Source of the DNA: Strongylocentrotus droebachiensis
Lineage: Eukaryota > Echinodermata > Echinoidea > Camarodonta > Strongylocentrotidae
Reading direction: 5' to 3'
Assembly: GCA_035222895.1 (NCBI GenBank)
Contig: JAVYIG010005364.1
Location: 1 to 64,000, forward strand
Length of the DNA stretch: 64,000 nucleotides
Shown here: piece by piece, positions 29,312 through 42,100 of the stretch
Position numbering within the stretch: position 1 is the stretch's first letter
How the letters are laid out: every line of letters starts with the position of its first letter
Translations under genes and position numbers: made by a program
The notes under the pieces: model-generated
What the model was told of the DNA's origin: nothing
The model's database searches: none
Seen by the model: the letters and a program-made list of their open reading frames with translations, nothing else

Positions 29312-29870
29312 TAAAGTTCACATGAAGATCACCGCTGGAGTCTTGTGGGATAAATGGTCTTGATAGAGCGCACTGATCCAAGGTTCTCACTAGAAGAAAT
29401 AAAGGACCTCCAAGACCAGCTTAAATGTCCAAGATGCAGATGAAATGGTTTCAAAGTGGCCTCTCCTGGTTTACTCACACCATTTTACTCTCTTGGCTAA
29501 ACTTTAGGCTATGAAGACATGAAGATCACCGCTGGAGTCTCTTGTGGGATGAAAGGTCTTTAAAGAGCGCACTGATCCAAGGTTCTCACTAGAAGAGATA
29601 AAGGACCTCAAAGACCAGCTTAAATGTCCAAGATGCAGATGAAATTGTGTCAAAATGGCGTCTCTTAGTTTACTCACACCATTTTACTCTCTTGGCTAAA
29701 CTTTAGGCTATGAAGACATGAAGATCACCGATGGAGTCCCTCGTGGGATGAAAGGTCTTGATAGAACGCACTGATGCCAGGTTCTTATTAGAAGAAATAA
29801 TGGACCTCCAAGACCAACCTAAATGTCCAGGATGCAGATGAAACGGTGGCAGAGTGACCTCTACAGGGAC
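29312..29870 (-). pseudogene. Three tandem degenerate copies of the WDR76 terminal exon
   Basis: Units starting near 29312, 29507 and 29703 each contain GATCACCG(C/A)TGGAGTC, GTGGGATGAAAGGTCTT and GCGCACTGAT. The last reads NLASVRSIKTFHPTRD...DLHVFIA and stop on the minus strand, recognisably the terminal exon's [15 protein letters not shown]...KLHVLMA. Frames are broken in the others. Confidence 0.8.
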
Positions 29871-30012
29871 CCATTTCACAAAGCCTTTTTTCAATGACAA
29901 ATGACAAAAGTCAGTGACAAATCTGTTGATAACCAATCAGAAGCAAGGATTTCAGTAGCTTATAACAAAATCTGTCATTCGTCACTGAAGACAAGTTTTG
30001 TGAAACGCCCCC
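29866..30012. mobile_element. MITE with TTTCACAAAG ends beside copy B's stop codon
   Basis: Same family as 23871-24164. It ends 7 bases from copy B's stop, as in copy A where the element starts 10 bases after the stop. This is compatible with an insertion older than the duplication. Confidence 0.8.
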
Positions 30013-30018
30013 CCTAGT

Positions 30019-30168
30019 TTATGCCATGAGGACATGGAGCTTGCCGCTGGAGTTGCCACCAACCAGCAAATCTCTTGTTGGATGAAATTCGTTGATGGAG
30101 CACACCGATGCGAGATGCTCGTCAAAGAATTGATGGACGGGCTTCCCTCGGGAGCTGAACACCTCGAT
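30019..30168 (-). CDS. WDR76: Copy B terminal exon with stop codon
   Basis: 150 bases encoding [35 protein letters not shown] and GKLHVLMA, then TAA. Confidence 0.95.
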   Translation of the reverse strand: MEVFSSRGKPVHQFFDEHLASVCSINEFHPTRDLLVGGNSSGKLHVLMA

Positions 30169-33100
30169 CTAACACCAAAGCAGAGATAAAAAGATGTGTT
30201 ATTGTTTGACATGTCCTTCAAGCCGCTAATCAGTAATTGCGATTCATTTTAAAGGTAAAGATCAGTTTTGGAAACACCCCCCCCCCCCATCTCAAAAAAT
30301 GAAATAGAAGCTTTAATTAACAATCATGTGAAAGAATATATTTTGACTAATACGTGATGATAAAAAATTTGCAGAGAAACCGCCTACTAATTGATATATT
30401 TGGTAAATTATTATATCTATTTGGACCTGTCGTGCACGCGTCGCGTAGTCCCAAATACATCTTTCTGTGTACAGTGCTTGTAACTTTACCAAGACTGGGC
30501 CAAATTTCTTATCATTTTGATGATTCCAGAACCTTGCAGTACACACCAATACTTATATGCTAGATGATTAACCTTTTCTGATCGATTCCACAATGTTTCT
30601 TTCACAATGCAATCGCAATGACCATAACTGGTCTTTATCTTAAATGTTGTATCAAGATATTCTGAAGATGCGATTGTAAGATTCCAGCTTCCAGCAAGGT
30701 TCCCGCAGAAGTTAGAGATCCAATGAAATATATTTAGATGTTTGAATAATAAAATCCCAAAATACATGTACATTCTTTGGAACCCAAACTCGGTCAATAT
30801 GAGAACTGAGAAATACATCACAAGTCCATCCTGAAAGAACAAGCATCTCTGTCAAACTGCTTCCGAGATTTTATTTTCATTTTGTAATGAATGCAAGAAA
30901 CCGCAAATTTATCAATGCTATCCAGATTATAGCCTCGTTTTTACGATGACCTAAAGTGCAATATGCTTCACATTTCTGTATCTGATGACACTGAGCTCAG
31001 TATATGCGCAGGGGGGTGTTTCACAAAGATCCTAAGTAGAACTTAACACTAAGTGGGACATAAAAATTATGGACAGCCATTGGAGCCTTAAAAATGAAAT
31101 ATATTCAAAAGCAGAAATTCAAGTATTTTAGACTTTTTATAAATTCCACATCCAGAACATGAAATCTCCTTGATGATAGAAAATATGAATGATTCGAATC
31201 AACATTTTATGCCTTTCAAAAAAACTTTTACAAAATATTTTCATAGATGCTAATGGCTTTCCATAATTTTTAAGTCCAACTTAGAGATAAGTTCAACTTA
31301 GGATCTTTGTGAAACACAGGACCGTTGTTGCAAGCCATTGCCATTCATTTACGCGTAGCCTCTGAGGCTGTTTTTTCAGCAGTTTAATATGTTATATATG
31401 AACGCGCCTTATGGCAAGTCTTTGAAAATCCTAAAATCATAGTTTGCTCTAAAACAAAATTTCACTATGATGCACCCTCTGTTACTTTACAATCGTTATG
31501 ATTTTAAATGTTTCTGGGCTGCAAGCGTATCAAGCTGTCACGCTTAGGCTGTAGCCCTTCTGTATCATCACCTCTTCGAGCGTATGTATCTATGATTTAC
31601 TGAATGTGGAAATGTAATTTAACTTATGTTTTATACTCATGTAAAGACATTGTCACATTATTGTTATAACCTATGATGATTCAGTAACCAATAAATATTT
31701 CAACTATAAATCAACTATATTTCAACTACTATATGGATTTGCAGCAATCAGAGAAAGCAGCAGCTATAGAAATCAATTAAACAAAGTGAGAGAAATTAGA
31801 AAGGTGATTTGTAAAAATTATAACAAAGTCCATTTTAAACATTGAAGGGTAAAAGAACTTTTTCTTACCCTTCTTGGTTGGCACATGCTTCCTACAACAT
31901 AAGCATCTTCTCGTCTGGGATGCCAGGCTGCACGGAATACCGTTAACCATCGACCGGTCCAGTTGTTGTGACTAGAAGAAACAAAGTTAAAGATAAAGTT
32001 GAGTTCTGGTCATGCAATTGCATTGTGAAAGAAAAGGTGTGGAATGGATCAAAACAAGTTGATCATGTAGCATGTACTGTAAGTATTGGTGTGTACTGCA
32101 AGGTTCTGGAGTCATCAAAATCATAATAAATTTGGCACAGTCTTGGTAAAGTATTACAAGCACTGTACACAGAAAGATGTATATGGGACTACACAAATGG
32201 TGTCGGGCCTACTTACCTTGATTTCCTTATCTTTCTATGCTCATTACTCAGCCAGTATACATTTACTACCAAAATTGTTTGGCAAATGACATTTATTTGT
32301 AATCTCGAACATTCAGTGTAAGTTTGTTTGATTCTGTGAGAATTCATTTTCTTTTTTACTAGAACTTCAGTTAATCTTTAAAGATAAAGTTGAGTTCTGG
32401 TCATGTGATTGCATTGTGAAAGAAACTGTGTGGAATCTATCAGAAAAGGTTGATCATCTAGTATATAAGTACTTGTGTGTATTGCAAGGTTCTGGAATCA
32501 TCAAAATGATAAGAAATTTGGCCAAATCTTGGCAAAGTTACAAGCACTGTACACAGAATGATGAATATGGGACTACACGAGCACATGGCGAAAAAACCTA
32601 CCCCCCGATTTTTACGATGTTTCATGTCATATTTAGAATATAAAGGCATTTGAAGAGCCATGCTTTTCAGGGAACATGTCTTATCTGATATTCTTCCACC
32701 CTTACATAATAACAATGATAACGCTCACAATTTTTTGTTTACCTCTTCCCAAAACTCAACCTTCTCTTTAAGATGAAAAGATTGTTCAACCAGCTGTTAC
32801 AACACTGAGCTATCAAATCTGTTAAGAATTTAAAGACACATGGAAGTGGCCTCTTATTGAGAATTTAGCACCGTTACAATGCTTACCCATTACCAGGTGT
32901 CGTCAATCACCAGGGTTAGCCTTCAGTTTTATGTTCATGCTTTATTATGTAATGCTCTGCCTTTCCCCCTATATGGTAAAATCATAACCTGACATTTGCA
33001 TCAGCACAAGACTCTCCAAGAGATGAGGGGGTATTTCTTGATAGGCCTTCGGGTTTGCTGTGCGAAGGCTTGTACACCCATTAAAAGGGATTTCCACCAA

Positions 33101-36100
33101 GTCTGGTGTCAGTGAATTATGATCTTCTGCACATGGAAACTAACAACCCTCTCCCCTTAAAGGCATCGTTTAACAATATTAAATCTGAGATGCATGGCCC
33201 TACGTGTTATCAGTGTCTGTGATATGGTGTAATATTGAAGCTCTAACAAAATTGCACTTCAAAATGATCATGAAGTGCCTCAAAAAAGTAAACAAAATTG
33301 AGTGACCGGTTTTACCATACTCGTTTTCCCCAATAGACTGTAGTGTTATGAAAACTGTTAAGAGAACGCCAAATTTGATTTTGATTTCCAATAATAAATA
33401 TCTTGATAATCAGACAAGCGATCGGCTTATAAAAGTCAGGGGTCCTGACTGACCTAAAGGTTTATATGTATCATTGCAGCATGAGCTAAATAAAATCCAG
33501 GGTTTTGTTTCAGAATCTGAGACGAAGTTACCCAATTCCCTTTAACAGGTTAACTTACCTCTGCCACAAAGTTCTCTTCACACCGGTCAATTTACCCTCC
33601 TTAGCACTCTCAGTATCAAAGATGCTGAAAAGAAACAAATTTCACACTTTTCTTGTTAAAAATAGCAACGAAAACAGACATATTAAAGCTTCTTTATCTT
33701 GAACTCAACGGAGTGAATCGCAAGAATAAACAGAAAGCAGAAATTAGACAATATATAGAAGCTACAAGAACAAAGCGTGAGGAAAAAAAACGGGCTGTGA
33801 TTGGCTGCATGAAAGTAGATGTACAGCCAGCAGTTTAATGGCAATGTCTGTAGCAATGCTAGCTAGAATAACACAAGATTCCTCACAAACTCTTTCTGTT
33901 GGCACACTATAGGAGGAGGCGCGATAGCTCAGTCGGTAGAGCAGTGGTCTCGTTATCCGGTGACCCGGGTTCGAAACCAAGTCGATGTGCTAGTGCCCTT
34001 TGGTAAGGCATTAATCCTCATTACCAGGTCCCTCAGAGAGGACCTTAAGCCGTCGGTCTTCTGGTTGCTTACTAACAAGCATTTATTGCTTTCTTAGCTG
34101 TCAGGTAAAATAACCACTACTATCAACTATCAACTATAAGGTCAGTGAGCTGATTGTACTTTGGTTGAGATTGAAAGAGTATCTACATTTAAATTTATTG
34201 GCCTGCATATTGATGAACATTTAAATTGGAAGTACCATATTAGTAAACTTTGTAAATTATTGTCAAGAAATACTGGTGTAATTTATAAATTGAAATCTGT
34301 GTTCCCACTGAATATTTTACGTATGTTGTACAGAACTTTAATTTTGCCATATTTGCACTATGGTGTGCTAGCTTGGGGCAACTCGTTCAAATCTCAAATG
34401 GATAAATTACTACTGGTACAGAAAAGAGTAATAAGAATTGTTTGTAATACTCACTATCTTGCGCATACAGATGTTCTTTTTTATAATAGTAGTGTTTTGA
34501 AAGTTAAAGATATTTATCATTTACAATTAGGAGCTCTAATGTATGAATTGAATGCAGGTCTACTGCCAGTAGCCTTGGCTAGAATATTTAAGAAAAATAA
34601 CCAAGTTCATAGTTATTCCACACGTCAGGCGCAAGCATATCACTTGCCTCTTGTTAGAACGCAATTTGCCCTTACTACTGTGGGGTCCACTGGACCTAGG
34701 TTTTGGAATTCCCTTGAACCAAGAATAGCGCAATCAGTCAGTATTTATGTATTTTAGCGCAAACTGAAGTTACTATATTTGAGTCGATATCGTCTAGATT
34801 TATAGTTGTGATCAATATTTAAGAAAATTAATTACTATATAGGTCAGCATAATTCTACTCCCATCTCTCACATCTATTCATCTGTCAGTCTTTTTTTGTT
34901 TTTGTCTGTGTTTCAGTCCTGTTGCTCGTTGTATTTTCCTGTTTCTCTTGTTTATAGCCATTATTTAGTAGTCAGTAGATTTTATTATACTTCTTTATGT
35001 TTATATTTTATCAGTTGTTTAGTTAGTTTAGTTTTGTCAGCACTTAAATGTATGCATTATTCTTATCTGACAAGTTTTGTTCTTTTAGGACATATTCATA
35101 AGCTACTCATGAGGGACCTTAAATCCACAAGCCTTGCTTTCAACCAAGGTCACCTCATCTTTCTTTTGCAACGCCATATTCTGTAAACTTGTTATATTCA
35201 TGTCATATTTGTAAAGTGTGTTATGAAAGAAAGATAAATAAAACTTGAAACTTGAAACTTGGTTGTAATTCATCAAAGTAAGAACTCAAGTTGAATCTAG
35301 AGCATCTTGCCTTGTGATACCCTTTTTCAAGAAACTCTTGAAGATGGTCACTTTATAGTTCATTTCATTCATTATTTGGCGTAACCCGCACCTGCCCGGG
35401 AGTGGGAAAGCAAACTGGAAAATGACCCTCTGGTCTCTCCTCCCGGTATAACTGATTGGGGGGAGTAGGTGGACCAGGGGTTTCCCCCTACACTAATACT
35501 GTATCCAGACACCTACCCCCTGGACATCCATCCCCCGGATGACCACCCCCAGTCAACTACCCCCTAGGACAACTACCCCCTAGGATAGTTGTCCGGGGGA
35601 GATGGTCATCATAGGGGGTAGTTGTCTGGGTGGTAGTTGACTGGGGGTGGTTATCCGGGGGGTGGATGTCCAGGGGGTAGGTGTCCTAGAACCACACTAA
35701 TAGAAATAGTGCAGAGGGTTCTTAATGTGCAAAGGTGGTGACTCTCCTCCACACAGGGCCTCCCTTTACTTTTCATTTATTTGTCTTTTGTTACCTAGGG
35801 TGGCCTAGTCAGTGGTTTTTACACTGTCATCCTTTAAATGCTAACTTTATTGGAGGAGCTCGCGCCTTTGAATGTTTTTTTAAACAGATAAATGGTGCCA
35901 TACAAATGCTGTGAATCATCATCATCATCATGAAACTGCACACATGAATACATGAAATGTAACACAATGCATGAATAAGAAGATGATAAAACAGACAAAT
36001 TAACATTATCATAAATAAACATTACTGAACTGATGAACTTTCTGCCCAAGCATACTGTGCAGTGCCATTGATTAGGAGAGTTTGGCCAACCCGGTTTGAG

Positions 36101-39100
36101 TTGGACACAATATGGCGACTACTGCTTTGTTAGGCTAGCACAAAACAAAAGAATACACGCTATGTTGTGACCCAGTGAAACCAAGTTGGCCAAACTTTGT
36201 GTATAGATGGCTCTGATACTGTGTATTGTACAGCACCATCTCATGGTGTACCTGTGAACAGTGCTAAACCCAATACCTAATTCCTACTTCACAGAGGACT
36301 CAATGCAAGAACCAACAGCCCAGCTAGGAAAGCAGCGAATTACGAGACCGTAGTGCTACAGCTGACCCGAGACAGCACTTTTGCGGAAGTGTGGCTTTAA
36401 AGCCCCTCTGCACTAGTTTGGCCAGGGGGAGATTAGACCTTCCTGCAAGGTCACTGACAAGTGTTTATCTCATCAAATCAGCTCTCAATTAACATAAGAA
36501 CTAGATGGAACTTTGACTGTGCGCAGTCGAAAATGATGCCTCCGTCATAGAGCAATTTTACAAACCAAAACAGAAGAAATTTTTCAAATTCAAGTTCAAT
36601 TGTAATCCATTAACAGGTTCTCAGAATATTGTGATTACAAGCTATTTTGCATACATATTGAGCCCATGACCTTTAACCTTATGAACCAAAAATCTACTCA
36701 GTTCATTGGCTCTGCAAGATACATAAATGATCTAAGTTTGGCAGGAATCCATCAATCTGTTCTATTGATAATGCGATCACAAGCTGTTTTTGCATACATG
36801 AGGCGCATGACCTTTGACCTTGACCTCATGACCCCCAAAATCTAATCAGTTCATCAGCTCTGCAAGTAACATACATGACCTAAGTTTGACAGGAATCCAT
36901 CAATCGGTTCTTGAGATAACGCGATCACGAGCTGTTTTTGCATACCTAATGAGCCCTGTGACCTTTGACCTTTGACCCCCAAATCTAATCAGTTCATTGG
37001 CTCTGCAAGATACATACATGACCAAAGTTTGGCAGGAATCCATCAATCGGTTCTTCAGATAACGCGATCACGAGCTGTTTATGCATACATTACGAGTCCT
37101 GTGACCTTTGACCTGTGACCTCATGACCCCAAAATCTAATCAGTTCATCGGCTCTGCAAGATACATACATGACCAAAGTTTGGAAGGAATCCATCAATCG
37201 GTTCTTTAGATAACGCGATCACGAGAACGGGACGTACGTACGTACGTACGTACAGACGGACGGACGGACAACCCGAAAACATAATGCCTCCGGCTACTTC
37301 GTAACGGAGGCATAAAAAGGGGATCATGGGGGACCAACAGGCACTGATTAGGCATTGTTTGCTATATAGAGGGAGCAAGTAGCTATAAGTAGGACAGTAT
37401 GGCTTTAAGTTCTGCTAGAGTCTGTTCTTACCTGATTTTGTCATCCAAAGATGTTGTAAGGATCTTTGAACCAGTGATCGGTGAGAAGAATGCCGAGCTG
37501 ACAGATTTAAAATGAATCATCTCGGCAATTGGTTTATTGGTTCCCTTACTCTTCATGCTGCGGATATCCCACAATGCAGCAGTACTATAACAACAAAATA
37601 ACAACTGATAATATATCTTAATTCACAAGGTTTCCAGCATCTCATGAGGAAAGAGTTCCCCCTTTTTCTCCTGACTTTTCTATGATCATAAAGTTTGAAC
37701 ATTTTGGGATTTACACCAACAAGAACACAGAAACACTCTTACATAAAAATTCCTGATTTTACTAAAATATTCTCAGGTTTCATGATTTCAGAAGATCTAT
37801 GTAGGCACCATCATAATATGTTGTTTATCTTTTTTTGGCTCTGAAACTCATAATGAATCTATCGCACTTTCCAATTCTCGACCTACTGTATTTTTATAGG
37901 ACTTAGAAGAGCCTTTGCCACATATAACAATGGCCAGTTCTGCCATCTACGGCCAAATACAGAAGTGGTGATAGCAATAAACCAAGTCCCTCATAGAGGA
38001 CTAAAGGCAGTCAAATCTAATCGAGGCTTAAGAAGCAATCATGATGATATGAAAAGATAAAGGCTTACCGATCAGTTGAAGCTGTAACAAAGTAGTGCGG
38101 CATTGTGGGGTGCACCGAGACTGTCTTTGCATTTTTTGAATGTACATTGTAAACATTCTCTCCATTCTTTCTGTTTCAAAAAGAAACAATATTCAAAAAA
38201 TAGAAATCATGGTATTGGATTTGATAAAAGTAAATTTGGCAAAGAAGTTTACCTTATTTCATTATTGATTACAAGTTTCATAAAACGGGGACTTGGGGTG
38301 GCAATGTGCCAGACATGACAGCTATACAAGAACCGAATAGTCTCATCATAGAGTTGTCGTGGTCGAGTGGATACGTCACCGGACTGTCAATCACAAGGTC
38401 TGTGGTTTGAGTCCCGCCGCGGCACTAATGTCTTTTGGCAAGACATTGATCTACATTAGCCACACTCAACCCAGGTGATGTTAATGGGTACCTGACTGGA
38501 ATTAATTCCTTGAAATGCTAGAGCGCCGTAATGGCAGCCGTGCTAAGGCCAGGGTAATAATTGTCCCTGTGCGCCTCAGAATAGGTTACTAGATCGATGG
38601 CGCAAAATAAATGCTATAGTATTATTATCATTATCAACTATTATCGATACTATTATTATTTACCTTGATCGGGTGTCAACTACAACTACGTTGCCAGTCC
38701 TATCATTCTGCGTTACAAGGAGGGAGCTACCATCTGGCGACATAAAATCAAAAAAGTTGGTCCAGATAACTTCATCTTCATCTGCTACATAAACCTGGTG
38801 GACGAAGAAAAGAAATCTAGCAGTGAATTTTGTTTGTTAGTTTATTTGTTTGTTTATCTATTTTATTAATTTTGATGTACTCATGCAGTTATTTATTCAT
38901 TCATTTATTTATCTAGTTGGTTACTTAGTTATTTTTCTTTTCAATCATTTAGTTAGTTATTTATACAGGTCTTCATTCATTTATTCATTTAACTAGTTAT
39001 GTACTTTTTTTGTTGTTTATATTTATTTATTTTGTTATTTATTTATTCATTATTTCGTCAATATAAACATGCTTAGAACTGGCTTGGGCTGGTTAGAAAG

Positions 39101-42100
39101 GATTTAATTTACTTTTACAAGAGGTGAAATTTTATGCCACAATTCATTCTCCACAAAAGTTATTACCATTCTTCAATTTAGGACATCTACTGTTTGACTC
39201 TGGTCTTCTGCCAAAGTAGATTTTGCTATCATATTGTTTAATTTTTCTCAGTGTTTATCCTCTTGAACATTTGATCACTAAAAAAAACAATGACAATGAT
39301 ATACACAGAGAAAGATGTACTGCCTGTGTACCAATATGTAGTTAGAGAAAAATGGTGCAGTCTGCAAAGAATACACAATTAAGAAAGAAAAAAAATCAAA
39401 TATATTACGGAAAGAGAACATAACAACAAGAAGCAAAACAAACAAGATCTACACTTGGTAGACGAACATTCTAGCGCCTTGAGCGTCCCTGAATGGTGTG
39501 TGCGCTCTATAAGATGACAATATTATTATTATTATTAATATTATTATTATTATTATTATTGTATGTTCAAGTACAATTTGTAATTCAGAGCATTATGATG
39601 AAATAATAAAAGTAATATACAGTCCAACAGGTAACAGTAAGCAGCTATGTGTTAACTCATATCCTGCCATAAGGCGGCATACACGCTACCGTTATAGTGC
39701 TTTGTAATATACGCGAGCGCGCTATCAATTGGCTGCTTAATTCAGGCGAGCGGGCTACCACTTTGCTGCTTCATGCATGTTCGCTCGCATTCTTAATAGC
39801 AGTTATTGTTCATGCCCATTGTACTGTGCTGAGTGCCTTGCACGCGCTATTGATCGTACCATCGCTTGCATCTGATTATCTCAAAATAAACAAGGCACAG
39901 GGGGTGTTTGGGGCTTGGCACAATGGGGATTAGCCCTGTGGCTTTGGGCTGTATTCATTATGGCAGGATAAGAGTTAACAATGCATACCTCGTCAAAAAC
40001 AGCTTTGGCGAAGTCACCACATCGAACTGTTCCATCATATGAAACAGAGAAGAGCTTGTTAGGATCACTGGGTGAGAATCGAAGGCAATTCACAGGCCTG
40101 GTGTGTGGAGCGAATAGGAAAACACCATCGTCACCTTCAGTGGAATTCTGGGTTGGTACAAGAACAAAGATAATGTAAATATTATCATAGAGTGTCCTGG
40201 GGGGGGGGGGCATTTCATAAAGCCTTTTTTCAATGACAAATGACAAAAATCAGTGACAAATCTGCTGATAACCAATCAGGAGCAAAGATTTCAGTAGCTT
40301 ATAACAAAACCTGTAATTTGTCACTGATGACAAGTTTTGTGAAACGACCACCTGTAGTTACATGTATATGTACTACTAGTATGTTATACCGTACTAGCCC
40401 CTCTGGCCCGTCGGCTTGTCTCTCACAAGATTACAAATAGAACTGTAATAAAACTGAATTACTGGAAGAGACGCTACGTGTTCAAGACAGTCAATACTAC
40501 TGGGCCAGAAGGGATTAGACCACACAGCGAGGTCACTGACAGGTGGCTATCTCATTAACTCAGCTCTCAACTAACATAAGAAAAAGAAGATCATGGGGGA
40601 CCAACAGGCACCGATTGGGAAGTTTTCTATATAAAGGGAGCAAGTAGCTACAAGTAGGACAGTGGGGCTTTAATGTACATTGTTTTGCCATCTCACGGCC
40701 GTAAAAGGTAACTGCCTACTCACCACATCCCAAAGTCCAATCTTTCCCCACTTATCTCCAGCCACTACGATGGTCTTCTCGACCGAGGGATGAACAGCGA
40801 CGGAGAAGATGCGGTCCGGCACCACCTTGGCCATGTAACGAGGTTTCATCTTCATCTTCTGCAGTTTTGAGGCAAACCTTTCAAAAAGGAGGATAAAAAG
40901 AAGAATGAAAAAGAAGCAGAGGAAGAAACAAAAGCATTTTTCCTTTGATCGATCGCTGCAAGTCTTGTCACAAGATTGTCTTACATTCAAGCCTCGTCCA
41001 TCTTTTGACAAAAAGTTTATGAAAATGGGACACATGATATCTTGTTATCTCAGGTCAGGCGCGCAACAGAATTTCAGAAATGTTTGCATACAATGAATAG
41101 ACAAGTCCACTTCTGTAACATCTCTGTATAAATATAGACTACCCACACTTTCATCTAAGACACAGAACTATCATTTATTATCTGTGAAAGTTCATTAAAA
41201 CAGAACTCTATACAAAGAGAAAAAGACATTAAAAGAAATTTTCCTCTGACAAAACCTGGCAAGAAGATATTGCCAACTACATGTATATTCTCCAGAAAAG
41301 AGGGTCAGAACTTACTTGTCCAAGTCCTTGTTATCAGCTGTGACACTGGTCTTTTCACCCCTCGCGAGAGCAGCCAGACCTTCTACAAAGTCCGTCCCGG
41401 CATCCGTCTTCTCCTCCTTCTTGATGTTGGTGGCATCCATCTTGACCGGGTCAGAGGGCAGTCTCTCCTATAACATCCAATCAGGAGAGAAACAATTTAA
41501 AGGCATCGTTTATCAATGTTCCAGTTTTTTTCAAATCTGAGATGCATGGCCCTACGTGTTATCAGTGTCTGTGATATGGTGTAATATTGAAGCCCTAAAA
41601 AAAAAAGAGCTTTGAAATGATCGAGAAGTGCCTCAAAAAAGTAAAAATCTTTTGAGTGACCGGTTTTACCATACTCGTTTTCCCCAATAGACTGTAGTGT
41701 TTGTTTAGATTTCCAATCATAAAATATCTTGATAATCAGACAGGCGATCGGCTTGTAAAAGTCATGGAGTTCCTGACTGACCTAAATGTTTACAATTATA
41801 ATTGCAGCATGAGCTAAATCCAGAACTTTGTTTTAGAATCAAAGTTACCAGATCCCTTTAAAACAGAAGCCTATAAGAAGAAGAAAAGACATTAAAGGAA
41901 ATTTGCTCTGGCTCTTACCACGACTGTGCCAATTTCTTGTCAATTTGAAGAATCCAGATCCTCACAGTATACACCAATGCATAAGATTGTGCTACATGAT
42001 CACATTTCTCCCATCGCTACCACACAATTTCTTTCACATTGCACTCACATGAGCAGAGCTCAACTTTATCTTTAATTGGTAAAGAAATTTTGGCTTGCAT

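Noticed and set aside
33911-33985. Possible functional tRNA
   Set aside because: A and B boxes are good but the acceptor stem does not pair, and a SINE body follows directly.
34161-34757. Possible host gene
   Set aside because: The 198 residues are the C-terminal part of a LINE reverse transcriptase without its catalytic core, with a LINE-type tail downstream.
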